From the NCBI GenBank assembly GCA_947650365.1, contig OX393555.1, forward strand, positions 10,557,340 to 10,621,339: a stretch of 64,000 nt of DNA. Direction: 5' to 3'. How positions within the stretch are numbered: position 1 is the stretch's first letter; the number at the start of each line of letters is the position of its first letter. Source of the DNA: Chamaelirium japonicum (taxonomy: Eukaryota > Streptophyta > Magnoliopsida > Liliales > Melanthiaceae). Both the position numbers and the translations under genes were made by a program. Below, piece by piece: positions 22,240 through 33,725 of the stretch. The notes beneath the pieces were generated by a model. That model was not told the DNA's origin, ran no database searches, and saw nothing but the letters and a program-made list of their open reading frames with translations.

Positions 22240-25173
22240 GCCTGCTCCAGCTCTCAAGATGAACTTGATTTCTTTGGGTACTCTGGATGCAAATGAGTAC
22301 GCCTACTCATCGGATGATAGAAAGATCAAGGTTACTAATTATCATTTGTGGTAATAAGAGAAGAGAGGCATGTGAATAATCTATACAAACTGTTAGGGAG
22401 CACAATTTTGGGTGAAACGATAGACTCTATAAATGTTAGTTTAGATCGATATCTAACTTTGCTATGACATCAGAGGTTAGGCCACATGAGCAAAAGGGGG
22501 CTGCAAGAACTACACAGAATAAAGCTGCTGAAAGGTGTAGACGAGTGCAAACTGTAGTTATGCCGATCATGTATTATGGGGAAATAGTCTAAGGTTTCGT
22601 TCAAGATTGCTTCTATGGAGAAAATGGCGAAAGTCGCTCTTGTCTACATTTACTCTGACGTTTGGGGACCGGCTCTGACTTGTTCGCATGGTGGAGCTCG
22701 GTTACTCTCGAAAGATTTGGGTCTACTTCATTCATGAAAAGTCCAAGGTATTTGATAAATTCAAAACCTGAAAGGTTGAGGTGAAAAACCTAATGGGGAG
22801 GAAGATCAAGTATTTGAGGAGTAACAACGAAGGTGAATACAAGGATGAAAGATTTATAAAATTCTGTCAGTAGGAGGGCATTATCAAGCACTTCACAGTG
22901 AAAAAGACTCCTCAGCAGAATGACGCTATAGTAAGGATGAACAGAACTTTCATGGAGAAAGAGATGCATATGAGTGCATACAAATATGCCTGAGTCCTTT
23001 TGGACAGAGTTGGTTAACCATGTGTGTTCTTTGGTTAATCGATCGCCCTCGAAGCTACTAGAATTTGAATGTGCCGAGGAGGTATGGTCTGGGAAAGATG
23101 TTGATCTTTCTATGATAAAGGTATTCGGAAGCAAGGTGTTTGCCCTTATCCTGAGTGATGAGAGGAACAAGTTGAAGCCAAAGTTGCAGGAGTACTTGTT
23201 CGTGGGCTTTAAACGAGGAGTAAAGACCTTCAAGTTGTGAAATCCAAAGAACTAAAAGAAGATCATCAACAAAGACATCATCTTTGACGAGACGACCATG
23301 CCTATGGTATAGGCAAAGGCAAATGCGGCAAAATTCAGTCAAGGAAAAAAGACTGCTACAGAGGTTCCAGTTATCGAGAGAGATATAGGTCAGATATCTG
23401 AGGGAGAAGCAGTTGGTACATCCGAGGGTGATATAGACAAGCATCAGCAGGTGGAGACACCGGCGGAGACTTAGGTGGAGGCTTCGGTACAGGCTCAGGT
23501 GGATCCTACATGCACGGTTTTAAAAAAGTAAAAAAGAACCATCCAACAGCCTCAGAGATATGGTTGGGAGGATGAAGGTTGCTATGCCTTCATCATCAGT
23601 GAAAATGATCAAACGAGCTATAATGAGGCTGCACCAAGCAGCGAAGGGCAAGGCTGGATGAAGGCTATGAAGGATGAGATGAGCAGCCTCCACAAGAACT
23701 TTATTTGGGAGTTAGTTATGAGGCCCAAGGGAAAGAAGATTATAAGTTCTAGATGGTTTCTCAGGAAGAAGGAGGGTATGCAGAATGAAGACCCAAAGTT
23801 TAAAGCACACTTGATTGCAAAGGGGTTTGCTTAACGAGAAGGATTTGACTATGAAGAGATCTTCTCTCCCATAGTCAAGTATACCTCTATTAGACTGCTA
23901 CTGGCTCAGGTTGCCATTACGATATGGAGCTGGAGTAGATGGACGTGAATATGATGTTTCTTCATAGGGATCTCGATGAGGAGATCTACATGTCACCGTT
24001 GAACGAGTTTATTGAAGAAGGCAAGGAGAGCCACGTACGCAGACTGAAAAAGTCAATCAATGGACTCAAGCAGTCACCAAGGCAGTGGTACAAGTGCTTT
24101 GACTCGTTCATGATACAGATCGGTTACTCGAGAGGGATGTGGGACTGTTGTGTCTACAATCGTACATTAGAGGATGGAGAGATTGTGACATTGATGCTTT
24201 ATGTTGACGATATGCTCATCGTATATCGTGACGTGTGAAAGATAGTCAAACTCAAGAAGATACTAAGCAGAGAGTTCGAGATGAAAAATATCAAGAATGC
24301 GAGGAAGATCCTCAGCATGGAGATCAGGTGGGATAAAAAAAGGCCGGGAAGTTCTGATAGTCTCAAGGGACCTATATCAGAAAGGCTCTTTAGAGGTTTG
24401 ATATGAAGGATGCAAAACCAAACTCTACTCCATTGGCTTCTTACTTCACTTTTAGCAAGAGACAGTGCCCTACTAAATAGAAGGAGATCCAAGAGATGCA
24501 GAAGATACCGTACGCTAGTGCGATAGGATGTCTGATGTATGTGATGGTTTGCACGAGGCCGAATCTGGCACATGTGGTGAGCGTCGTGTTCAGATTCATG
24601 TCGAATCTAGGGAAGGTCCATTGGCAGGCGGTCAAGTAGATTTTAAGGTATTTGAAGGGCGGTGCAGACAGAGGGATCTTATTTGCCAGGAAAACTGGAT
24701 AAATTAGTATTATGGGATATTCTAATTCAGACTACGAAGTGGATCTGGACAGAAGAAGGCCTACCATAAGATATGTGTTCACATGTAGAGGGGGACTGGT
24801 CTGTTGGAGGTCTATGCTATAGTCGGTGATGACACTCTCCACTACCGAGGCAGAATATATGGCTCTGACAGAGACAACGAATAAGGCTATCTGGTTGAAG
24901 GGCCTAGCTAACGAATTGGGATTGAGTCAGAGCTCATCTATGGTACAATGTGATAGTTAGAGTATGATTTATTTGATGAAGAATCTGGTCTTCCATGCAA
25001 GGACGAAGCCTATAGACATCAGGTACCACAGGATCAGGGATTGGCTGGATAATGATAAGATTGAGATGGAGAAGGTTTACATGGATGAGAATGCTTCAGA
25101 TTTTCTTACGAAGCCGATCATCAGGGAGAAGTTTGAGCATTGCTCAAGCTTGCTCCAACTTGTCTCCTGCTAG
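22240..25173 (+). pseudogene. pol: Copia polyprotein remnant (protease end, integrase, RT, RNase H)
   Basis: In order: NLISLGTLDANEYAYS near 22,270; a GAG-pre-integrase region with LYKLLGSTILGET and QRLGHMSKRGLQELHR near 22,380-22,540; integrase core fragments (VYIYSDVWGPA near 22,640; MPESFWTELVNHVCSLVNRS near 23,000); integrase end (SKVFALILSDERNK near 23,130); RT with EEIYMSPLNEF, SINGLKQSPRQWYK and LMLYVDDMLIV (23,939-24,238); and RNase H with YRRIRDWL-like and NASDFLTKP (24,964-25,173). Many stops and frameshifts occur (for example TAA near 23,834). The phrase order and SERGLQ-like motif fit the Tork (Tnt1-like) lineage. Confidence 0.9.
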
Positions 25174-25243
25174 CACAGTGGAGAAAAGTAACTCGCCACC
25201 TGAGGTGCAATGGAGACGAGTTGAGACTCGCCAAGTTGGAGGT

Positions 25244-26054
25244 TCGCTGGAACGAGAACATTGACCGAAAGTTCACCAGGTAGAGTTTGTCGGAGTTTGG
25301 TTCATTTTTGGCAAGTACGGAGCACGACAAAAGGCTCGGCGTGGAGGACCTAGGTGCGCACTTCAGCGGGTTGGCGCCCTAGATGCCAACTATGCGATGC
25401 TCGGTCACTGGCGGGCTCTAGGATCGGGGCTAGCCTTGGGTTGGTGCCCTGGGCGCGAACTGTGTGGCGTCCAGTCATTAACGGGCGCCAACTTCTTGGG
25501 TTGGCACCCTGAGCGAAGTCTCGCGCTGGTGATTTTTCGAAGCCCCAGGTCGGTAGCACCCTGGGCACCAGGCTCAAAATGTGTATGGGTTGGACTTGGT
25601 TTTGCATGAATTATGATGGCTATAAATATGGTTTTCACCCTAGGTTTTGTAAGGTGTTGTCATCGTGTTTGACGACTGACTTTAGGGTCTTGCTTCAGGC
25701 TACTCCATTAAGTTTTAGAGACGAAGAAGATCGGGGATCGAGATAGGAGATTGGTCTCCTCGAGATCCGATAGTGGCGTGGAAGAAGAAAAGGGTTGTAT
25801 ACTATTACGTTCTAATTCATATTACTCTAGGGCGGTGACCGACACTCAGAAGTAGGGATTTTCAAACTGCGTTAACAAACTTCTTTATGTCGTGTTGATT
25901 GCTTTTCTTTTGTTATTTTTTTCTCCGTGATTGGGATTGTTGTCGGTGGATTCAATCATTTTCTTCGGATCGTTGGAGATTCGAAAACCCTAGCTGGCTT
26001 CCGCGAGCGTGAGGCGGCGGATTGAGACCTCGTCTGAGGTATTCCATGCCAACA
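25244..26054 (+). repeat. 3' LTR of Copia A
   Basis: Begins TCGCTGGAACG after a purine-rich tract (the expected TGTTGGAACG is mutated) and ends TGCCAACA. A TATAAATA box is at 25,621-25,628. Without the other LTR the ends rest on these motifs, and no target duplication could be tested. Confidence 0.6.
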
Positions 26055-27285
26055 ATTTCTTCTTTTTCTTTTTTGTTCAACTCTTTATCTACCAAATGAT
26101 CTTTTCAGAATTTGATATCCTTCTCATCCCCCAAAACAAGTTTACTACAAACACAATAAATACTTCCAACATTGACAATACCTCTCCAAAATTGAGAAAT
26201 GATATTTGCACTTCAAGAATTGGCTTGAAGAGGACAGAAACTTTTGAAGTATCTATCTTTGATGATTTTAGTCCAATAATCTTTACATTCATTTTGTATG
26301 CGCCACCACCACTAGCAGGGATGGCTCTATGTAAAACCCTCACATTGGGAATACCAAGATCGCCTTGGTCCTTGGATTTACAAATCGACCCCTAGTTCAC
26401 CAGATGCTAGAACCCAAAGTACCATCCGCTCATTTACAAAGAAATTTGCTACGAATAGAATCAACTTTTTTTATTACCGAATTTGGGAGAAGGTCAAAGG
26501 AAAGATAGCAGGATGGGAGAGCCGAGAAGGATCCTTCGTTATAACCTAATGATAGTCAATATACCAAAGATTCCAAGAATGACATATAGTGATGATATAT
26601 ACCATAGTAGCCATATAATTTTTTTCCCTGGTAAGCATACCTTTAAAATGATTAACCCACCCTTGCCTTTAATTTTTTTTTTTTCATAGTCACTGAAATT
26701 TTGAGTCATTATAAAATAGGATTTTGAACATGGGTCAAACTAATTAAGAAAGAGGTGAAAAATCGATCAAAATTACATTGATAAATAGTTGTGTCAGTTC
26801 TACGGCCTTTAATTGATTAATTACCCATCCATTTCTCATCCGATTTTTGTCATTCCAAGTTCTATGGACCCATTAACTAGACTACTTTCATCATCAATTG
26901 AAAAATTCTATCAGGATGGCAAACATTGTGTTTCAAAAGATGTAAAACTCCGCCGAACTCACACAAAATCATGTGCACGACCAGTGTTGATTTAAAGCAG
27001 AATTTCTTCAAAATCGCTCGGCCAAATTTCACACAATTACATTCATTAGAAAGCTAGGATCCAGAGCTTTGAAGTGATCCAAACCTCACTCAAATTCATC
27101 AACCACAGCTGAAGTTATGACCAAATGAAGTGAGGGGAGAAACACACATCCCCACCCCAATCCCTCCATCCCACCCCCATTGAATCCTCACCTCACCCAC
27201 TCGAGCACTCTCACCCGTAGATAACTTGATGATCCGACGGTCCAAATTCAAAAGTGCTGGGGGAGTGATCCGTCTGTTATGTTGG
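26055..27285. other. Unassigned DNA upstream of histone H1
   Basis: AT-rich, with one modest open frame on each strand at 26,000-26,400 that I cannot assign. No terminal repeats or transposon words noticed. 27,090-27,285 probably belongs to the H1 promoter. Confidence 0.5.
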
Positions 27286-27289
27286 CCGA

Positions 27290-27294
27290 CCAAT
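27290..27294 (+). promoter_or_regulatory. CCAAT box of histone H1 gene
   Basis: CCAAT within GACCAATCAGCG, 45 bp upstream of the TATA box, a normal spacing for an NF-Y site. Confidence 0.6.
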
Positions 27295-27334
27295 CAGCGC
27301 TCACCTCTCTGCTGCATCTCACCGAGCTGGTTGC

Positions 27335-27341
27335 TATATAA
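27335..27341 (+). promoter_or_regulatory. TATA box of histone H1 gene
   Basis: GCTATATAAGAACC, 98 bp before the start codon. It predicts transcription starting near 27,365 and a pyrimidine-rich 5' leader of about 65-70 bases. Confidence 0.75.
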
Positions 27342-27432
27342 GAACCCGATCCCTCGTCGTCGTCTTCCATCTCCAACGGGCCGCCGATCTCCACCACCTC
27401 CTACCCTACGAGAGGTCGAAACCTAATTCATC

Positions 27433-28435
27433 ATGGCCACCGAGGAAACCACCGTAATCGGCGTGGTCGCCGAAGTCGAGGAGCCTGTCCCGGATCCGGC
27501 GCCGGCGGATGAGCCGGCGGTGGAGGAGCCGGCGGCGAAGCCGAAGAAGGCCAAGGAGCCCAAGGCCAGGAAGCCCAGGGCCGCCTCCTCCCATCCCCCT
27601 TACCTCGAGGTGAGATCACCACCGCCTTCATGTATCCCTCGCTAGTTCTCTCTCTCTCTAGATCTGATGGATCTGATCTCTGTTTGTTCTGAAAATCTCT
27701 CTCTAGATGATCACCGAGGCGATCGCCTCGCTGAAGGAGAGGACGGGATCGAGCCAGTACGCGATCGGGAAGTTCATCGACGACAAGTACCAGGCCAAGC
27801 TCCTTTCCAACTTCAAGAAGCAGCTCCTCGTCCAACTGAAGAAGCTCACCGCCTCCGGTAAGCTGACCAAGGTCAAAAACTCATACAAGCTCCCGTCCGC
27901 CTCCAGCCCCCGCCGCAAGCCCGCCGGCCCCGCTAAGAAGCCCGTTGCCAGCAAGCCAAAGGCCAAGCCCGCCGCCACCAAGCCAAAGGCCAAGCCCGCC
28001 GCCGCCAAGCCGAAGCCTAAGCCTAAGCCATCTGCCGCCGCTAAGCCTAAGCCCAAGCCCAAGCCCGTGGCTGCCAAGCCCAAGCCGAAGACAGCTGCGC
28101 CGAAGCGCAAGGCGCCGGCGGCCAGGCCGAAGCCAAAAGCGCCGGCGGCCAGACCGAAGCCAAAGGCGCCGGCGGCCAAGCCGAAGCCCCCTGCCAAGGT
28201 GGCGAGGCCTAAGCCCAAGGCGCGGCCGGCGAAAGCCGCAAAGACCTCCGCCAAGGACGCCCCCGGGAAGAAGACCGCGGCTCCTCCGAAGGCTGCCGCT
28301 GCCCCCGCGCCGAAGAAGGAGGCTCCGGCCGCCTCAAAGAAGGCGGCTCCTGCCGCCGCAAAGAAGGCTAAGAGCGCGAAGCCGGCTGCGAAGTCTCCTG
28401 CGAGGAAGGTCCTGGCGAGGAAGGCGAAGAAGTGA
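27433..28435 (+). CDS. Linker histone H1
   Basis: Two exons, 27,433-27,609 and 27,707-28,435, around a 97-bp intron with GTGAGA donor and CTCTAG acceptor in phase 0; the protein is 301 aa. The start has a strong context (CATCATGGCC). Residues 1-53 are an acidic/Pro-rich then basic N-tail. Residues 54-122 form the H15 winged-helix globular domain (HPPYLEMITEAI, KERTGSSQYAI, LLVQLKKLTASGKL, VKNSYKLP). Residues 123-301 are a Lys/Ala/Pro tail made largely of KPKAKPAA-like repeats. The protein binds linker DNA at the nucleosome entry/exit site and compacts chromatin in the nucleus. The intron position after the first few globular residues is usual for plant H1. No disruption is visible, so this looks like a working host gene amid transposons. 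Confidence 0.96.
27610..27706 (+). other. Histone H1 intron
   Basis: 97 bp, GT...AG, with a pyrimidine-rich CTCTCTCTAG 3' end. Splicing joins codon Glu59 (GAG) to ATG, giving HPPYLE-MITEA; without splicing the frame stops after 11 codons. Confidence 0.93.
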
Positions 28436-28704
28436 GCGCGTTGGTCTCTTTTGTCGTTTTCCCAGGGGCTTTAGTTTGTAAATTAGATGAAGATGTAGGG
28501 GTACGCGTGTCATTGAAACCTTTTCAGGTTTTCAGCCGAAAAAAAAAAAATCTGTATACCACTTTCTTTTTTTTCTTTTTTATAGTTTCAAGCTTTAGAT
28601 GAGTAGATGTGGGCCCGTACCCACGTGCTGCTAGTTGTGTTCTGTTGCGAAGAAACGAATTTAGAGATCCGGACTTTTGAATTTTTCTTTCATCATTCTT
28701 TGCA

Positions 28705-28893
28705 GATAATATTACACTTTGCTCCCCTGAAGTTTATAAACTATATTTAGCCCCTTTCAATTCGGTTTTGATCAGATAATAATTGCCAAATGCTAACATT
28801 TCATACTTTAGGATGCGATTTGGAATAAAATAAACTACAGGGCGTTAAGTGTTTTGAAAATATAAAATGCAGGGGTCAAAGTGCAATTCATCC
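28705..28893. mobile_element. MITE (TIR type), ~190 bp
   Basis: Left arm ATTACACTTTGCTCCCCTGA and right arm (reverse complement) AATTGCACTTTGACCCCTGC are imperfect inverted repeats of a common plant MITE family. The interior shares words with the 18.0-18.26 kb duplication (TTTTGAT.AGATAA, TTTAGGATGCGATTTGGAA). No clear target duplication. Confidence 0.6.
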
Positions 28894-28938
28894 TTTAATT
28901 AATTACTAAGTAGAAAAATTATGGGTGATTTTAACTGA

Positions 28939-30017
28939 GGGAAATTTTATTCATACCCCAAAAATCTGTAATTAGCCCCCATTTCCAACAAACTTGAACA
29001 CACCCCATCTTTTTTGTCTTCATACCCCATTCTTATCCCAAAAATACTTTTCCCCTTTACACCCCACCTTCAATACACCCCAGTTAAATGCCCGCTCCAA
29101 CTTGATTATCACAATTAAACACATACCCTCTTAAATATATCCTAATTATATGCACTCTTGAATACACCCCACTCTTAAATAAACCCTGTGCAGTTGGCTG
29201 GTACTTGAAGGTATGGGTGGTAATCTTTAACCCGATCTGAAGTTAGCAGGTTTAGATTTGGCCAAATGGGTTCGGGTCATATAAGGGTCAAGCTGATTGA
29301 CTTGTTTATTTAATGGGTCGGGTTCGGGTTTGTACTTATAACCCGATTGACCCGACTTGACCAGTTTACCAAATGGGTCGTGTCAACTCGACCCGACTCG
29401 AGCCAACCCGACCCAATCCGATCAAATCCGGCCCAATCTGGTTTGTCTTGATTCAACCCGATAGGTTTACATGGGTTCTGTTGAGCCAACCCGACCCCGT
29501 TTAGTAAACGGGTTGGGTTTGGGTTTAAGCTTTTGACCTGTTTATTAAATGGGTCGGGTTCGGGTTGGGTGTTTTGCCCTTATACCTATGTCTCAACCCG
29601 ACCTGACCCAATGACACTCGTACTTGAAGGCAGACGTAGGGCTGCAACTTGGGCGGGCCAACCGGAACCTAACCCGAGCCCAACTTGAACCCAACCCAAA
29701 TTTGGGCAGGCTAACCTGAACCCAACCTGAGCCCAACCCGAATTATTTCTCCTCTACCATATTGAGCCGATCAACCCATCCCGCACAACCTAATCAACCT
29801 GGCCAACCTGATGGATTAGGCTAGGGCTAAGGAAGTTCAAACAGACCTTGGGTTGGGTTGGGTTGGGGGTACAAAAGATGCTAATTTAGGGTTTTGAGGT
29901 TTGGGGTACAAAAGAAAAGGGCAATGTTGGTATTAAAGGGTCGTTGAGTAAGTTATTGATATACGTTAGGGAGATGGGGGCTAGTTACAGATTCTTAGGG
30001 TATGAATAAAATTTCCC
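28939..30017. mobile_element. Mutator-like non-autonomous element A
   Basis: Terminal inverted repeats of more than 40 bp: left GGGAAATTTTATTCATACCC..., right ...GGGTATGAATAAAATTTCCC. The flanking 9 bp are TTTAACTGA and TTTAACTTA (8 of 9 equal); a 9-bp duplication points to the Mutator superfamily. No transposase. Contains a nested hAT MITE at 29,212-29,622. Related to element B at 30,100-31,524, most of whose interior is present in inverse order. Confidence 0.8.
29212..29622. mobile_element. hAT-type MITE nested in element A
   Basis: 411 bp, rich in GGGTC/GACCC words, flanked by perfect 8-bp duplications CTTGAAGG (29,204-29,211 and 29,623-29,630). The terminal repeats have decayed relative to the 55,173 copy. 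Element B keeps this site uninterrupted near 31,250. Confidence 0.85.
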
Positions 30018-30167
30018 TTTAACTTAACCCCTCAAAGCTATTGTGTTTGGACATGCCTCTCCAAAATAATTGGAATTAATTGTACTCGTCTTAAAAAATG
30101 GGAAAGTTTATTCGTACCCCAAAAATCTGTAATTAGCCCCCATCTCCCTAGCGTTCTCAATAACTTA

Positions 30168-30912
30168 TTGAAAAACTCTTTAATACCAACAATGCCCTTT
30201 TCTTTTGTACCCTAAACCCCAAAGCCCTGACTCATTGTTTTGTACCCCCAACTCAACCCAAGGTCTCTTTGAACTTTCTTAGCCCAAACCCAACCCGTCT
30301 GGTTGGCCGAGTTGTGCAAGATGGGTTGTCCGGCTTCAATATGGTAGAGGAGAAATATTGGGTTAGGTTCGGGTTGGACTAGGGCTGGCAATTTCGGACC
30401 CGACACGAAGTTAGCGGGTTTGGGTAGGGGCTAAACGGGTACGGGTCGTAAACGGGTCGACATGATAGACCCGTTTAATAAACGGGTCGGGTCCGAGTTT
30501 AGGGTAAGAACACGGTAGATTCGGGAAGACCCGTTTAGTATTCAAAACTCTTTAATACCAACAATGCCCTTTTCTTTTGTACCCTAAACCCCAAAGCCCT
30601 GACTCATTGTTTTGTACCCCCAACTCAACCCAAGGTCTCTTTGAACTTTCTTAGCCCAAACCCAACCCGTCTGGTCGGCCGAGTTGTGCAAGATGGGTTG
30701 TCCGGCTTCAATATGGTAGAGGAGAAATATTGGGTTAGGTTCGGGTTGGACTAGGGCTGGCAATTTCGGACCCGACACGAAGTTAGCGGGTTTGGGTAGG
30801 GGCTAAACGGGTACGGGTCGTAAACGGGTTGACATGATAGACCCGTTTAATAAACGGGTCGGGTCCGAGTTTAGGGTCAGAACACGGTAGATTCGGGAAG
30901 ACCCGTTTAGTA
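30168..30912. repeat. 372-bp tandem duplication inside element B
   Basis: Two direct copies 372 bp apart (30,168-30,540 and 30,541-30,912) with only a few substitutions, for example GGTTGGCC versus GGTCGGCC. It spans part of element B and the left end of the nested hAT MITE, so it is younger than the MITE insertion. Paired open frames on the - strand at 30,212 and 30,584 are by-products. Confidence 0.92.
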
Positions 30913-31212
30913 TTCAACGGGTCGGGTTGGGTCGGGTCTACCCGCAATCTTACCCGCAATCTGATACTATAATATATAATACCAGCGGGTCTTTCGGGTC
31001 GAGTCGGATTGGGTTGTATCGGGTCAACTGAATAGACCCGGGAGGTAAACGGGTCTTAACGGGTCTACCCGTTTATTAGCGGGTCGGGTACGGGTTTAAG
31101 ATCTAGACAGTAGACATGATTAGTTATACGGGTCGGGTCCGGGTCTAGGGGTTTTGGACACGACACGAAACTAGACACGACACGAACCCGACATGACCCA
31201 TTGCCATCCCTA
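30380..31212. mobile_element. hAT-type MITE nested in element B
   Basis: Begins TAGGGCTGGCAAT and ends ATTGCCATCCCTA, flanked by perfect 8-bp duplications GGTTGGAC (30,372-30,379 and 31,213-31,220). Without the internal 372-bp duplication it would be about 461 bp. Same family as 55,173-55,693. Confidence 0.88.
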
Positions 31213-31714
31213 GGTTGGACTCGGGTTGGGTTCGGGTTGGCCCACCCTTATGCCTTCAAGTACCAGCCAACTGCATGGGGTTTATTTAAGAGTGGGGTGT
31301 ATTCAAGAGTGCATATAATTGGGGTATATTTAAGGGGTATGTGTTTGATGGGGTATAATCAAGTTGGAGCGGGCTATTTAACTGGGGTGTATTGAAGGTG
31401 GGGTGTAAGGGGGAAGGGTATTTTTGGGATAGGAATGGGGTATGGAAAAAAAAAATGGGGTGTGTTCAAGTTTGTTGGAAATAGGGGCTAAGTACAGATT
31501 TTTGGGGTATGAATAAAATTTTCCTAAAAAATATGGTATTTAGGTATATCTCTATAAAATTTGACTTAGACCCCTATAATAATATGATATTTAGGCATAT
31601 CTCTTGGGGGTATGTCTAATTCGTACCATTAATTTTTGGGATATGTCCAAATACCATATATGGGTGGGGGGTAAGTTTGAATTAGCCAACAATTTATTTG
31701 TGCAATTTTTATTA

Positions 31715-31946
31715 GGGTAAATTATACATTACCCTTTGAAGTTTAGCCCTAAATAACTTATCCCCTGTAATTTGATTTGTTTCAAATTGCTCCATATAGT
31801 TTTAAAAGTTAGCAAAATCCCCCTTTCATCGTACAAAAACTTCATCTTTGATTATAACTAAATTGAAGGGGGAACAATGTAGTTGATTAACCATGCGGGT
31901 TTAAGTGATTTTGAGCTAAACTTCAGGGCTTTAAGTGTAATTTACC
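31715..31946. mobile_element. MITE (TIR type), ~230 bp
   Basis: Left GGGTAAATTATACATTACCC and right (reverse complement) GGTAAATTACACTTAAAGCC arms both continue into a TGAAGTTTA block. Same family as 28,705-28,893 with better-kept ends. No clear target duplication. Confidence 0.65.
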
Positions 31947-32310
31947 GTTTCGTTCTGTTTTCTTTTTAGAAAAATTCTGCTTTTCGATTAGCAGTAGGCA
32001 TGGACCCCGCCCACGTGCTGCTATTTGCAGAGAAACGAGTCGGAGATTCGGACCTGTGGTGCATTATAAGAATATCTTCATCGTTCTTGCTAATTTGCAC
32101 TTTAAATAATGCCTTACAGGTATTGATACTTGTATAACCAAAGTTGTTGGATATACGATATAGCATTGGCTCTTTCGCCCATGTGCAAGCAAAGGAGGAA
32201 AGGGCCACGGGAATTATTTTTTTATTTTTTAATTAATTAATTAATATTATTATTTAATTTTAATTATTTAATTATTTTGGGTCTTTGGATCTGAAATCTA
32301 TGAAATATAT

Positions 32311-32493
32311 TGTTGACAGTAGAATCTGTTGTGAGACAGGAGAGGAGAGGTATAAAAATCGTCCTCCCATCCTTTGGGGCCCTATATTATTTATAGGGTG
32401 AATAAACTTAAGGCTAAAGTAACCATGACAAATCCTAATTCCAAGAGGAGATCGAACGATGGACAGCCACATGATCCATTTGATCTTATAACA
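32311..32493 (-). repeat. 3' LTR of Copia B
   Basis: 183 bp on the - strand, TGTTATAAG to CTGTCAACA, directly after a purine tract. It contains CCTATAAATAATATAGG as a likely TATA region. Short for Copia, but the ends and the PPT agree. Confidence 0.65.
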
Positions 32494-32759
32494 CTTCCTC
32501 TTGGAAGTCCATCAATTATAATATTCTATAGAAATAATGGTGAACGCGCGTCATGTTGTCTCGTTAAAACCTTTTGGTAGAAAAATCTTAAGAAAAAAAC
32601 TAGTTCAATAAAGAAAAAGAGTACAACATACTTAGTATACTTCATGATGCTGTACCTAGAATTACCATATCCCTGATTACATTGTTCAAAATAAGAAAAA
32701 CTCTCCCTGTTAATTATATTACTTAACAATATGTTTGATGAAACCTTCAAAATCCAATG

Positions 32760-33725
32760 CCGTGTATTAACTTTGGAAGGTTGACTTGGTAGTGACTTGG
32801 TGAAGATGTCTTCAATCTTGTTGTATTGAGCTTGCTTAACTTTGATTTCCTGCTAGCTTTGCATAATATCAGAATTTTTAAATAATTTAAGGAGGTAGTT
32901 TCCAGAGTTTTCATAGAATACTAAGATATAGCTGCATTACTACTCACAAAAACATAATATATTTATAAACAATCCTTATGTGGGTTAGAAAGATAACATG
33001 AATATTTATTTCCAATCACGTTAGTTTGATCAATAAAATAATCTCAATTTAATAGTCCATGAAGATACCTCAATATGTATTTAATTTCATTCAGTGTTTA
33101 CAAATAGATACATAATTATATCTAACAAGTACATTTACAGAAAATATTATGTCAGGTCTAGTGCATTGTACTAAGTATAGTAATGTCACAATGATACATA
33201 AATATGATACTTCAAGATCGAATATATCTTCGTTTTCTTTTCTTGATATAAATAAATATTTTTTAATATCTAAACACTGAATGACCATATGTATACTTAA
33301 TGGATGATATTTATCTATACTAAATCTTTTCAAGAGCTTCTTAGTATAATTGGATTGATGGATTAAAATTTTATTCTCTAAATGCTCGGTCTGTAGATCG
33401 AGATTAAACTTAGTTTTACCTAGGTTTTTTATTTTAAATAGTTAGTAGTTTTTTCAAACTCTTCCAAAGTCTCGATTATGTTGATGTTATCAACATACAC
33501 TACTACTATGAAAAATCAATTCAGTGATTTCTTTATAAACACACGAGGACATACGATATTATTTTTATAACATTCTCTAAACATATATTCACTCAGACGA
33601 TTGTACCACAGTCTTCCAGACTATTTTAATCCATACAATATATGTCTTAATCTAATTAAGTGTGTTTCTGGATTTTGTTTCTAGCAACTTAAATCCTTCA
33701 AAGATTTTCATATAGATTTCAGTGT
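32760..33725 (-). pseudogene. pol: Copia RT-RNase H remnant
   Basis: From 33,725 leftward: ELDTEIYMKIFEGFKLLETK, SGRLWYNRLSEYM, YVDNINIIETLEEF (the YVDD motif is YVDN here), RFSIDKYHPLSIHMV, YLVQCTRPDIIFSVN, and near 32,850 KVKQAQYNKIEDIFTKSLPS. Stops occur between blocks. The element cannot be active. Confidence 0.88.

Larger units (their letters stand above)
22240..26054 (+). mobile_element. Copia retrotransposon A (Tork-type), 5'-truncated
   Basis: Decayed coding DNA from the protease end through RNase H (about 22,240-25,173), a polypurine-like GTTGGAGGT, then a 3' LTR to 26,054. No 5' LTR, PBS or gag is visible; the coding similarity begins some 350 bp after the CACTA terminus at 21,891. 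Confidence 0.85.
30100..31524. mobile_element. Mutator-like non-autonomous element B
   Basis: Left end GGGAAAGTTTATTCGTACCC and right end ...GGTATGAATAAAATTTTCC match element A. The flanks share TAAAAAAT (30,092-30,099 and 31,525-31,532), consistent with a 9-bp duplication that lost a base. Contains a 372-bp tandem duplication and a nested hAT MITE. Confidence 0.78.
32311..33725 (-). mobile_element. Copia retrotransposon B, 3' half
   Basis: On the - strand: RT and RNase H remnants, then a purine-rich CCAAGAGGAAG and a short LTR. The 5' half is missing from about 33,725, where repeat R2 begins in the middle of RT. Confidence 0.8.

Noticed and set aside
26009..26395. Possible host gene upstream of H1
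   Set aside because: Frames on both strands are of similar length without recognisable motifs or splice structure.
27703..28481. Antisense and +2 frames across histone H1 exon 2 (178-183 aa)
   Set aside because: Shadows of the Lys/Ala/Pro-rich tail; the H1 globular domain and splice sites fix the true frame.
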